Below, piece after piece: positions 18,212 to 27,400 of a stretch of 64,000 nucleotides of DNA. How positions within the stretch are numbered: the first letter of the stretch is position 1; every line of letters starts with the position of its first letter. Origin of the DNA: Flavobacterium lindanitolerans (GTDB taxonomy: Bacteria > Bacteroidota > Bacteroidia > Flavobacteriales > Flavobacteriaceae); assembly GCF_002846575.1 (NCBI RefSeq), contig NZ_PJND01000007.1:186001-250000 (forward strand). The letters are read 5' to 3'. The notes under the pieces were generated by a model. The model was not told where the DNA came from. It was given only the letters and a program-made list of their open reading frames with translations, and did not search any database. Made by a program: the position numbers and the translations under genes.

Positions 18212-18784
18212 ATGTCTGTAAAAATTAGATTACAAAGACACGGTAAAAAAGGAAAACCTTTTTACTGGGTAGTAGCGGCAGATGCACGCTCAAAAAGAGA
18301 TGGTAAATTCCTTGAAAAAATCGGAACTTACAATCCAACTACTAACCCTGCAACTATCGATTTGAATCTTGATAGTGCTGTTAAATGGTTGCACAATGGT
18401 GCTCAGCCAACTGACACTGCGAGAGCTATCCTTTCTTACAAAGGAGCTTTATTGAAGCACCACCTTGACGGAGGAGTTCGTAAAGGAGCTTTAACTCAAG
18501 AGCAAGCTGATGAGAAACTAGCTAAATGGCTGGATGAAAAAGCTGGAAAAGTAAACGCGAAAAAAGACAACCTTTCTACTTCTAAAGCAGACGCAAAAGC
18601 TAAAGCTCTTGCTGCTGAGAAAAAAGTAAACGAGGATCGTATCGCTGCTGCTAAGCAAGCTGAACTTGAAGCTGCTAAAGCTGAAGAGGAAGCTGCTGTT
18701 GTTGAAGAAGAAGTTACTGAAGTTGAAGCATCAACTGAAGAAACTCCTGCTGCAGAAGAAAACAACGAAGAAACTCAAGCTTAA
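18212..18784 (+). CDS. rpsP: 30S ribosomal protein S16 with long acidic/alanine-rich tail
   Basis: Residues 1-85 are canonical S16 (VKIRLQRHGKKGKPFYWVV, then ILSYKGALLKHHL), a primary binder of 16S rRNA in the 30S body. Standard S16 is 80-90 aa, but here about 105 extra residues follow: a Lys-rich segment and then an Ala/Glu/Val-rich low-complexity tail. Such extensions occur in Bacteroidota S16. The GCT/GAA-rich codons of the tail create long antisense and out-of-frame open frames that should not be annotated. It is first in the rpsP-rimM-trmN6 group. Confidence 0.96.
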   Translation: MSVKIRLQRHGKKGKPFYWVVAADARSKRDGKFLEKIGTYNPTTNPATIDLNLDSAVKWLHNGAQPTDTARAILSYKGALLKHHLDGGVRKGALTQEQADEKLAKWLDEKAGKVNAKKDNLSTSKADAKAKALAAEKKVNEDRIAAAKQAELEAAKAEEEAAVVEEEVTEVEASTEETPAAEENNEETQA

Positions 18785-18797
18785 TTTTGATGCGATA

Positions 18798-19322
18798 ATG
18801 CGTAAAGAAGAGTGTTTCTATTTAGGTAAAATCGCAAAAAAATTCAGTTTTAAAGGTGAAGTCCTTGTTTATTTAGACACTGACGAACCTGAGTTATACG
18901 AAAATCTGGAATCAGTGTTTGTCGAATGCGGCAAACATCTGGTTCCTTTTTTTATTGAAAACAGTTCACTTCATAAAAACGACCTGCTTAGGGTACGTTT
19001 TGAAGACATCAATACAGAAGATGCAGCCGATGAGCTTATCGGGAATGCGATTTATCTTCCTTTAGAAATGTTGCCAAAACTGGAAGGCAACAAATTTTAT
19101 TTCCACGAAGTGATTGGCTTTGAAATAGAAGACAAACGCTTAGGTGTAGTTGGAAAAATACAATCCATTAATGATTCAACAGCCCAGCCGCTATTTGAAG
19201 TTCTTAATGGCGATACTGAAATTCTGATTCCGATGATTGACCATTTCCTGGTTTCAATCGACCGCGATAACAAAAAAGTAATTATGGACCTGCCGGAAGG
19301 ACTAATTGAAATGTATCTCTAA
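18798..19322 (+). CDS. rimM: ribosome maturation factor RimM
   Basis: A 174-aa protein with an N-terminal RimM barrel (CFYLGKIAKKFSFKGEVLV) and a C-terminal PRC-like domain (FYFHEVIGFEIED, then FEVLNGDTEILIPM). It binds S19 and assists maturation of the 30S head. The start is ATG 18798, 13 bases after rpsP; a longer frame beginning inside rpsP at 18666 is only an out-of-frame read of the S16 tail. Gene order S16-RimM is conserved across bacteria, but here TrmD does not follow; the next gene is TrmN6. Confidence 0.94.
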   Translation: MRKEECFYLGKIAKKFSFKGEVLVYLDTDEPELYENLESVFVECGKHLVPFFIENSSLHKNDLLRVRFEDINTEDAADELIGNAIYLPLEMLPKLEGNKFYFHEVIGFEIEDKRLGVVGKIQSINDSTAQPLFEVLNGDTEILIPMIDHFLVSIDRDNKKVIMDLPEGLIEMYL

Positions 19323-19352
19323 TCATTTCGGTCTATATCTTAACTCCTCACA

Positions 19353-20063
19353 ATGCCTTTCCAATTCAAACAATTTTCAGTAGAGCAAGACCGTTGTGCC
19401 ATGAAAATAGGAACCGACGGTGTATTACTAGGCGCATGGGCTCCCATTGAACACAATCCATTTAATGTTTTGGATATTGGAACAGGCACCGGAATCATTT
19501 CCCTGATGATTGCCCAAAGAAGCCATGCTGAGCAGATTGATGCCTTTGAAATCGATGAAGATGCTTATGAACAGGCTGTAGAGAATTTCGAAAATTCTCC
19601 CTGGTCCGACCGATTGTTTTGTTTTCATGCCGCATTGGACGAATTTATGGAAGAACCGGAGGACGAATATGACCTGATTGTTTCAAATCCGCCATTTTAT
19701 ACGGAAGATTATTCTTCAGGAAATGATCAGCGTGATTTGGCACGTTTTGCCGATGCCCTTCCCTTTGAAGATTTAGCCCAAGCTGGCGGTTTTTTACTTT
19801 CCCAGAATGGAATTTTTGCCGTTATCTTACCTTATAAGGAAGAAGAAAAATTTATTGCCTTGGTAAGGGATTTTGATTTATTTCCTGTAAAAATTACCCG
19901 TGTAAAAGGAACCCCAACTTCAGAAATCAAAAGAAGCCTGTTGGCTTTTAGCAAGCATCAGGTAGAAAATTTTCCAATTGACGAATTGGTTATTGAAATC
20001 TCCCGCCACAACTACACTCCGGAATACATCCATCTTACAAAAGATTTTTATTTAAAAATGTAA
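19353..20063 (+). CDS. trmN6: tRNA1(Val) (adenine(37)-N6)-methyltransferase
   Basis: A 236-aa SAM-dependent methyltransferase of the YfiC/TrmN6 group. FQFKQFSVEQDRCAMKIGTD and GVLLGAWA at the start are family-specific, the SAM loop is DIGTGTGIISLM, and the catalytic NPPFY motif marks an N6-adenine methylase. The expected product is m6A37 in tRNA-Val. The start at 19353 is 30 bases after rimM, likely in the same transcript. Confidence 0.88.
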   Translation: MPFQFKQFSVEQDRCAMKIGTDGVLLGAWAPIEHNPFNVLDIGTGTGIISLMIAQRSHAEQIDAFEIDEDAYEQAVENFENSPWSDRLFCFHAALDEFMEEPEDEYDLIVSNPPFYTEDYSSGNDQRDLARFADALPFEDLAQAGGFLLSQNGIFAVILPYKEEEKFIALVRDFDLFPVKITRVKGTPTSEIKRSLLAFSKHQVENFPIDELVIEISRHNYTPEYIHLTKDFYLKM

Positions 20064-20096
20064 TCCCTTCTTTTGAAAAGCAGGTAAAAATAAAAA

Positions 20097-20125
20097 AGTC
20101 TATTACTCAAAATAAGTAATAGACT
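20097..20125 (-). terminator. terminator of the small peptide gene
   Basis: A perfect 11-bp stem AGTCTATTACT / AGTAATAGACT with a 7-base loop, followed on the minus strand by TTTTTT. It may also stop the trmN6 transcript. Confidence 0.8.
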
Positions 20126-20147
20126 AATGTATACTGTTGTTTCTTTG

Positions 20148-20348
20148 CTATGAATCCTGAGGGCAAAGGAGCTTTGTCAAAACCTCGCAGCTATCTGCGT
20201 GTCCAACAACTATATTTCCGGTTCCCGGACAAACGCATGCGATAATATCATTACCGCCTCCTCTGATTGCTCCGTTACCTTTAATGGTTTTCTGTTCACC
20301 GTTGCTTAACTTGTGAACTCCTTCTAATTTCAAAATGTTTTCTAACAT
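20148..20348 (-). CDS. bacteriocin-like small peptide with leader
   Basis: A 66-aa peptide. Residues 1-25 look like the leader of flavobacterial bacteriocin-like peptides (KLEGVHKLSNGEQKTIKG: a leucine-x-x-Glu/Gly stretch, then L-S/K-x-x-E-Q-K-x-I). A Gly-Gly-Gly at 30-32 could be a double-Gly-type processing site. The putative core carries Cys38, Cys40, Cys54 and Cys62, enough for two disulfides or other crosslinks. There is no neighbouring peptidase-ABC exporter, modification enzyme or immunity gene, so an unlinked export system would be needed. It has its own terminator and its own upstream space. Confidence 0.6.
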   Translation of the reverse strand: MLENILKLEGVHKLSNGEQKTIKGNGAIRGGGNDIIACVCPGTGNIVVGHADSCEVLTKLLCPQDS

Positions 20349-20686
20349 AATCTGTAGGTTTAAAAATTATGAAAATCGACCCAATCACTTAAAGACATTT
20401 GGGCTTTATGTCTTTTATCTTAAGATATTCATTCTCTGCATGTTCAAAATCAAATTGTAAGATAAATTTACCGAAAAATAATTTACCGGAGATGGATTCT
20501 TTTAAATTTATCTAAGATTTTTTATCAAAAACGCAATTATCTGAAGCTTTCTTAAAAATTACAGCAACACTTTCTAACATTTGCTGATTGTTTTGTTGCA
20601 ATTCTTTATGTAAGTTTGCAAACGTTTTCGGAATAAAACAAAAAACAGTAAAAACAGATAGCCCGGCTATCGAAATGATAAAAATA
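20349..20686. other. divergent intergenic region of about 330 bases
   Basis: This is the longest gene-free stretch in the window, between the small peptide gene and the glutaryl-CoA dehydrogenase gene. Its right part holds the dehydrogenase promoter. The middle has two AATTTACCG copies 19 bases apart (near 20466 and 20484) of unknown meaning. No RNA gene is recognised. Confidence 0.5.
20588..20618 (+). promoter_or_regulatory. promoter of the glutaryl-CoA dehydrogenase gene
   Basis: The -7 element TAAGTTTG is at 20611-20618 and a TTG lies at 20588-20590, 20 bases upstream, the proper -33 distance. A start codon at 20588 for the following gene would lie inside this promoter and is therefore rejected. 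Confidence 0.6.
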
Positions 20687-21865
20687 ATGAGACCCGATCT
20701 TTTCCAAGCTCCAGATTATTACCTTTTAGACGAATTATTGTCTGACGAACACAAAATGGTACGCGACGCTGCCCGCGAATGGGTAAAACGTGAAGTATCT
20801 CCAATCATTGAAGAGTATGCTCAAAAAGCAGAATTTCCGAACCAAATCATTAATGGTTTGGCAGAAATTGGTGCTTTTGGCCCATACATTCCAGAAGAAT
20901 ACGGTGGTGCTGGCTTGGACCAGATTTCGTATGGCTTGATTATGCAGGAAATTGAAAGAGGTGATTCCGGTGTTCGCTCTACTGCTTCAGTACAATCTTC
21001 GTTGGTTATGTATCCTATTTGGAAATACGGAAATGAGGAGCAAAGAATGAAATATTTACCAAAACTGGCTTCCGGTAAATTTATCGGATGTTTCGGTCTT
21101 ACGGAACCTGATTTCGGTTCAAACCCGGGCGGAATGGTTACCAATTTCAAAGACAAGGGTGACCATTATTTATTGAATGGTGCTAAAATGTGGATATCGA
21201 ATGCTCCTTTTGCTGATATCGCAGTAGTTTGGGCGAAAGATGAATCCGGCAGAATACACGGTTTAATTGTGGAAAGAGGCATGGAAGGATTTACAACTCC
21301 TGAAACACACAACAAATGGTCACTTCGTGCTTCTGCGACAGGCGAATTGATTTTTGACAATGTAAAGGTTCCTAAAGAAAATTTACTGCCTAATAAATCT
21401 GGTCTTGGAGCTCCACTAGGATGTCTCGATTCTGCACGTTACGGTATTGCATGGGGTGCTATAGGTGCTGCAATGGACTGTTATGATACGGCTCTTCGCT
21501 ATGCAAAAGAAAGAATCCAGTTTGATAAGCCAATCGCAGGAACTCAATTACAGCAAAAGAAACTGGCTGAAATGATTACTGAAATAACAAAAGCTCAATT
21601 ATTAACCTGGAGATTAGGTGTTTTGAGAAATGAAGGAAAAGCAACTTCGGCACAAATCTCTATGGCGAAAAGAAATAATGTGGACATGGCAATCAATATT
21701 GCCAGAGAAGCAAGACAAATTCTGGGCGGTATGGGTATTACAGGCGAGTATTCAATTATGAGACACATGATGAATTTAGAATCTGTTATTACTTATGAAG
21801 GAACCCATGATATTCACTTATTAATTACAGGAATGGACATTACCGGAATTCCTGCATTTAAATAG
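20675..21865 (+). CDS. gcdH: glutaryl-CoA dehydrogenase (acyl-CoA dehydrogenase family)
   Basis: A 396-aa FAD enzyme from ATG 20675 (ATG 20687, giving MRPDLFQAP, is an alternative). Glutaryl-CoA dehydrogenase signatures are the SVQSSLVMYPI block, CFGLTEPDFGSNP, SLRASATG, ARYGIAWG, and the catalytic base Glu in TYEGTHDIH. The family oxidises and decarboxylates glutaryl-CoA to crotonyl-CoA in lysine and tryptophan breakdown, giving electrons to ETF. No other lysine-degradation gene is adjacent. The gene has its own promoter and its own terminator, so it is monocistronic. Confidence 0.85.
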   Translation: MIKIMRPDLFQAPDYYLLDELLSDEHKMVRDAAREWVKREVSPIIEEYAQKAEFPNQIINGLAEIGAFGPYIPEEYGGAGLDQISYGLIMQEIERGDSGVRSTASVQSSLVMYPIWKYGNEEQRMKYLPKLASGKFIGCFGLTEPDFGSNPGGMVTNFKDKGDHYLLNGAKMWISNAPFADIAVVWAKDESGRIHGLIVERGMEGFTTPETHNKWSLRASATGELIFDNVKVPKENLLPNKSGLGAPLGCLDSARYGIAWGAIGAAMDCYDTALRYAKERIQFDKPIAGTQLQQKKLAEMITEITKAQLLTWRLGVLRNEGKATSAQISMAKRNNVDMAINIAREARQILGGMGITGEYSIMRHMMNLESVITYEGTHDIHLLITGMDITGIPAFK

Positions 21866-21887
21866 TAAACAAATATTAAAGTATCTT

Positions 21888-21918
21888 AAAAAGCTTCTCT
21901 ATAACGGGAAGCTTTTTT
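21888..21918 (+). terminator. terminator of gcdH
   Basis: Stem AAAAAGCTTC / GAAGCTTTTT with a 10-base loop and a following T run, 22 bases after the gcdH stop. Confidence 0.8.
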
Positions 21919-21941
21919 ACATTTGTAAAAATCCCTCCATC

Positions 21942-22724
21942 ATGAATATTGACACTATTAACGCCCGCATTCAGCCTCAAAAAGACATTTTATTAAACCA
22001 TCCATTGTATAAAAAGATACAAAATCTGGAAGACTTGCGAAGATTTCTGGAATGCCATGTATATGCCGTTTGGGATTTTATGTCACTTTTAAAAGCATTA
22101 CAGTCTAAATTAACCTCCACAACTACACCATGGTTGCCTGTTGGGAATCCAGAAATCCGTTACCTGATTAATGAAATTGTTTTGGCCGAAGAAACCGATT
22201 TAACTCTGGATGGAAAAAGACAGAGCCATTACGAAATGTATATTGACGCGATGAAAGATTGCGGTGCAAATATTTCGGAAATTCAGAGTTTTTTAGAAAA
22301 TGTTATCACAACCCGTAATATTTTTGTTTCGATAAAAAAAAGCGAACTGCATCCGAAAATCAAAAATTTCCTGGACTTTACTTTTCGTGTTATTGATGAA
22401 GGCAAGCCTCATGAGATTGCCGCCGCTTTTACTTTTGGAAGAGAGGACCTGATTCCTTCTATGTTTACAGAAATATTGAGGAATTTTCAGGAAAACTTTC
22501 CAAATGCCGACCTACAGAAACTGATTTATTATTTCGAAAGACACATTGAGCTTGATGCTGATGAGCATGGTCCTATGGCGATGCAAATGATTGAAGAGCT
22601 ATGCAACAATGACGAATTGAGATGGCAGGAAGTAGAAGAAGTATCTGTTCAGGCATTGGAAAAAAGAATTGGCCTTTGGGATGCTATTGAAGAACAAATT
22701 TCAATGAAAGCAGAATTAGCTTAA
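21942..22724 (+). CDS. DUF3050 domain-containing protein (heme-oxygenase-like fold)
   Basis: A 260-aa all-helical soluble protein matching DUF3050 from end to end: HPLYKKIQNLEDLRRFLECH, HVYAVWDFMSLLKALQ, and a late FERHIELDADEHGPMAM. The family is distantly related to the heme-oxygenase/TenA-like diiron fold, and the repeated His/Glu residues in the helices fit a metal site, but no reaction is known. It lies behind the gcdH terminator, so it is expressed separately. Confidence 0.85.
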   Translation: MNIDTINARIQPQKDILLNHPLYKKIQNLEDLRRFLECHVYAVWDFMSLLKALQSKLTSTTTPWLPVGNPEIRYLINEIVLAEETDLTLDGKRQSHYEMYIDAMKDCGANISEIQSFLENVITTRNIFVSIKKSELHPKIKNFLDFTFRVIDEGKPHEIAAAFTFGREDLIPSMFTEILRNFQENFPNADLQKLIYYFERHIELDADEHGPMAMQMIEELCNNDELRWQEVEEVSVQALEKRIGLWDAIEEQISMKAELA

Positions 22725-22930
22725 TTTGAAAATCTCAATCTGTTTACAGTAAATCCTTACAACATCTTAAAGCCCAAGCTGTTTTTTATCGATTATTTAG
22801 ATTTATTTTAGATTATTTCGAAAATTTAACTTTAAAATTCCAAGATATTTATAACTTAGCGCGCTTGTTTTCTTTCAAATAAGTAAAATAAAATATCACA
22901 TAATTATTAATTTCCAATTTTCATATTTCC

Positions 22931-24313
22931 ATGAAAAAAATTACACATTTTTTGTGCCTGGGCCTTATCAGTTTTTCAGCCCTTGCACAAGATGCACCGC
23001 ATGTCTTTGGAAGAAAAGTTCAAAGTGTTAATCCTACTACCGGAATAATCAGATGCGCCTCTTCAGAATACGAATCGTATCTTCAAGAAAAAAATCCAAA
23101 AAGAACAACAACCGAAAAATTCGAAGAGTGGCTTGCTCCAAAAGTAGCTGCTACAAAGTCAGATTTACTAGCCAGAAAAGGTACAGCAGGAACAAATGCA
23201 GTAATTACAATTCCAGTTGTGGTTCACGTTATTCACAGCGGACAATCTGTAGGCAGTGGAAGAAATATTTCTGATGCAAGAGTCAACTCCCAAATTACAG
23301 TTTTGAATCAGGATTTCAGAAGAATGCTGGACACACCTGGATACAATACAAATCCTGTGGGAGCTGATGTTGAAGTTGAATTTTGTTTGGCAAAAGTAAA
23401 CCCTAATGGAAATCCTACCAACGGAATTGACCGCGTTAACTTGGGCACTACAACATGGGGCGAAGCCAATGTTGAGTCAATACTTAAACCCCAAACTATA
23501 TGGGATCCTACAAGATACTTAAACATATGGGTTTGCCAATTTGGAGGAGACTTAAACGGAGTTTTAGGATATGCACAATTTCCGCTTGATTCAGGTTTGG
23601 GAGGATTATGGCCGGATGGCACTGAAACTGAATTTACTGACGGTGTAATTATTGATTGGAGGGCTTTTGGATCATCCGACTATGTTTCAGGGTCTTATTT
23701 TTCTGGCATAGACAAAGGAAGGACTACAACACATGAAATTGGACACTTTTTAGGATTAAGACATATTTGGGGAGACAATTCCTCTTGTGATATGGACGCC
23801 ATAGACAGTTCTAACGACTTTTGTCCGGACACTCCTGCTGCCAGAGCAGCACATTATGACTGTGCCCAAGAGTATGACACTTGTACAGCGGTCCCAGGTA
23901 AAGATATGACAGAAAACTATATGGATTATTCAAACGACACCTGTATGAATATCTTTACGCTAAACCAAAAGGCTAGAATAAAGACTGTATTGCAAAATTC
24001 TCCTAGAAGAAATACATTAGGCACTTCAACTGTCTGCCAGCCACCATTAAGCAATCCATCATTTGAATTATTACAGGGAATAAAACTATATCCAAACCCT
24101 GCTAATGATATATTAAACATTGCGGTATCTGACAGCTCTAAAACTCCAGACAGCTATACAATCTATAATAGCCTGGGACAGGCTATCAAACATGCTACAA
24201 CTTTTAACGAAGAAAACTTAAAAATAGACACTTCAAATTATGCTACAGGAATCTATATGATTCGATTTACAAAAGGTAATGAAACTAAAACGCTACAGTT
24301 TGTTAAGAACTAA
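22931..24313 (+). CDS. secreted M43 (pappalysin-like) zinc metalloprotease with T9SS sorting domain
   Basis: A 460-aa exported protease. Residues 1-19 are a signal peptide ending ALAQ. The metzincin zinc site is HEIGHFLGLRH at residues 268-278 (HExxHxxGxxH), and a Met-turn-like NYMDYS follows. Paired Cys around CDMDAIDSSNDFC and CAQEYDTC fit a disulfide-stabilised M43 domain. Residues about 383-460 are a type A T9SS domain (LYPNPANDIL, GIYMIRF, ending LQFVKN). The tail and its downstream DNA are nearly identical to those of the next gene. It is expected to be released or attached at the cell surface. Confidence 0.9.
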   Translation: MKKITHFLCLGLISFSALAQDAPHVFGRKVQSVNPTTGIIRCASSEYESYLQEKNPKRTTTEKFEEWLAPKVAATKSDLLARKGTAGTNAVITIPVVVHVIHSGQSVGSGRNISDARVNSQITVLNQDFRRMLDTPGYNTNPVGADVEVEFCLAKVNPNGNPTNGIDRVNLGTTTWGEANVESILKPQTIWDPTRYLNIWVCQFGGDLNGVLGYAQFPLDSGLGGLWPDGTETEFTDGVIIDWRAFGSSDYVSGSYFSGIDKGRTTTHEIGHFLGLRHIWGDNSSCDMDAIDSSNDFCPDTPAARAAHYDCAQEYDTCTAVPGKDMTENYMDYSNDTCMNIFTLNQKARIKTVLQNSPRRNTLGTSTVCQPPLSNPSFELLQGIKLYPNPANDILNIAVSDSSKTPDSYTIYNSLGQAIKHATTFNEENLKIDTSNYATGIYMIRFTKGNETKTLQFVKN

Positions 24314-24333
24314 TGCAGTTCACACATAAATAA

Positions 24334-24363
24334 AAAAAGGCCTTCGAATGAAGGCCTTTTTTT
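24334..24363 (+). terminator. terminator of the 22931 protease gene
   Basis: Stem AAAAAGGCCTTC / GAAGGCCTTTTT with a short loop, then a T run. Its flanks resemble those after the next protease gene. Confidence 0.85.
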
Positions 24364-24459
24364 ATGGCTAAAAATTCAAATGTTTAATATTTTTAACAAA
24401 ATATATTTTCAATATAATAATTTATTAGCTTTATCGCAACAAACTAACAATCTTATAGA

Positions 24460-27400
24460 ATGAATAAATTTATTTGTGGCATTATCTGCTTTTTATTAAG
24501 CTATGTCGGTTTTGCACAACAACAAAAAGAAATTAAAATCAATCAGTGTGGAACTGATGAATTAATCAACCAAACATTAAAAAAAAATCCACAACTCCAG
24601 GAAGTCATGGAGATGAATGAAAAAATGGTGCGTGAGGTAAAAGCCGACAAAATCTCTCAGAGAAGTGGTAGCCAATCGTTAATTACTATACCTGTAATAG
24701 TATATGTAGTACATGATGGCACTTCAACAACAAATATCTCCGATGACCAAGTTCAGAGTCAGATTTCGGCATTAAACAATTATTTTAACCCTTATGCAAT
24801 GAAGTTCTGTCTTGCAACTAAGACAGTTACCTCATCATCAGTCCCAATGCCTTCCGGTGCTGTACAAACCACTCCCGGTATAATACATGTAAGCAATAGT
24901 ACTCTTTCTAATCATGCGATGACTGTTACCTCGCAAATGCAACTTGAGAATGCCACTAGCGGGATATTTAACTCCGGCATCAGCTCAGATACTTTTTTAA
25001 GGATATGGGTCGTGAAAAGTATTGATGGAACTTCTTCAAATATTCTAGGTTATGGTACTTTTCCAGGAATGCCAATGGGAATTGATGGGATTGTAGTTCG
25101 TTATGATGCCTTTGGTGATGCCAATACTTGTTCTAACTGCAACCTACTTCCAGGCTATGATCAAGGAAAAGTATTGGTTCATGAAGTAGGTCATCATTTT
25201 GGGCTATATCATACGTTTGAAAATGGATGTAGTGGAAACACGCCTGCTACTTGTGAGACAAGTGGTGATCGTGTATGTGATACTCCTCAAGTAGCAGTTC
25301 CTAATTCCGGCTGTCCCGTAACTGTTAATAGTTGTCTAGGAGAAAGCCCTACAGAACTACCTGACCTTATCAACAACCATATGGATTACACCAATGATAT
25401 ATGCAGGAACGAGTTTACACAAGGTCAGAAAGAAAGAATGTTTGCCATGTTAAGCATTCACAGGAACTCATTGTATACCGCAGAAAATCTCATCAATTCA
25501 GGAGTTACTTGTACTCCAAGCCTTATCTCAGCAAATTTTACAGCAAGCAGCTATACGGCATGCATAGGCAGTGCCAATGCAATAACATTTACCGCCGTCA
25601 ATGCTCCCGGAGTAAGTTATTCATGGAATTTTGGTGATTCGGGGTCTCCTTCAAATACAGCCAATACACAGATAGCCACCCATACTTTCAGCTCAACAGC
25701 AAATTCTCCATATACTGTAACACTGACAGTTACCCGGATTTTCGATGGTATAACGACTAGCTCTACTGCTCAAATCTTTGTTGAAAATTGTTCTCCTATC
25801 CTTAATTCAGACTCTAATTGGTATACAAGCTGGAGTAATATGCTAAAATTCCATACTGGCACACCTTCATTTGATTTGTCTTTCCCTGAAACTGCACCAA
25901 CTTCTTATGCCTTAACCACACAAAGTGACAATTCGGGCAACCTGCTTTTCTATGCTGGAAAAGATTATGTCTGGAATGCAAACTATCAGCAACTAAATAC
26001 ACAGAGTATGGCTCCTGACAGCAATGGAGCTAGGGTAAACTCTGTAATCAGTTTACCAAATCCGGGTTCTGCCTCAAAATATACTATTTTTACCAACAAT
26101 TCTAATTCATATAATGATCAGGGCTTTAGGTATCATATCGTAAACGCCACTTCTACTGCCCTGGCAACTTTGGGACCTATTCGCCAACCTGTCACTATAC
26201 CTTCAAACCAAGGATTCCTAACAAGTCCAATTGACGGTGCTTTAATAGGCGGTGAAGGCGTTACAGCAATAAAGAAATGTTCTGGTGATGATTATTGGAT
26301 AATCACAGGGCTTAAAAAAAACAATGGATATTTTCTAGTTGTATACTCCTTTACCAATACACCAATCAATGGCGGGCTTACATACGTGAGCCAGTTCCAG
26401 ATTAATCCTTATAATTTAGATTATAACTCAATTGAAGCGTCACCTAATGGTGATAAGCTATTTTTATTTCTAAATGGAGGTAGCACAAAATCCTTTATAT
26501 ATGATTTTAATAAAATTTCTGGAACAATAAGCAATGAAAAGGAGATAACTGTGCGAAGCTCGGTTGTAGGCGCCGCTTTTAGCCCTGATTCAAAATTACT
26601 ATATATAATTGATTACCAAAGGGTAATAAATCAATATAATTTAAGCAGCCCAAACATTAACAACACTAAGATTGATGTTTACAGGCTACCTTCAGAAAAA
26701 TTCTTTCACTCAATGCAATCAGGCCCAGATGGCAAAATATACATGAATATATACCCATCAAAACAGCTTGCCGTAATCCATTCTCCTAATACCCGAAGCA
26801 CTTCTGGCAATCCGAATGCATGTAACTTTTCAACCAATGGGCCTTTACGCCCTGGAGGAAACTACGCCAGCTTAGGAGGCGGATTACCAAACATGATTGA
26901 TGCCAAACATGCAACCGTATATCCAGGAACACCAGCCTCAATAAGCAGTTATATTACAGCATGTAATACATATAAGTTTTTCCCAGATTTTTGTGGCACC
27001 TCTTTTAGCTGGGATTTTGGAGATCCTGCTTCTGGAAGTAATAATACTTCTACAGAAGCCAATCCTACACATGTTTTTAGCGCAGGGTCACTACCTTTAT
27101 ATACTTATACGGTAAAGTTAAAAAACAGCAGCAATGTAGTTATCGCTCAGACAACCATAACTATACAGAATGACCCAATACAAATCTCAGGAAGTACAGA
27201 AGCGTGCGTTGCAACATCTCCGGTTACAAATAACTATACAACTCTTCAGGAAGGAGATAATGCAATATGGTCAATAACACAAGGAACCGGGACTTTTACG
27301 GGTCCAAACAATCTTTCCAATTTTAATGTGAACTGGACTTCTTTGCCTGGCACAATAACTCTGACAATAACTAATTCCGCCGGCTGTATTAAAACTATAA

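Noticed and set aside
18496..18765. 89-aa minus-strand Ser/Ala-rich frame
   Set aside because: It is the antisense of the low-complexity tail of S16 and has no promoter or ribosome-binding site.
20588..20674. Upstream ATG of the glutaryl-CoA dehydrogenase gene
   Set aside because: It would start inside the -33/-7 promoter and add a Cys-rich stretch absent from the family.
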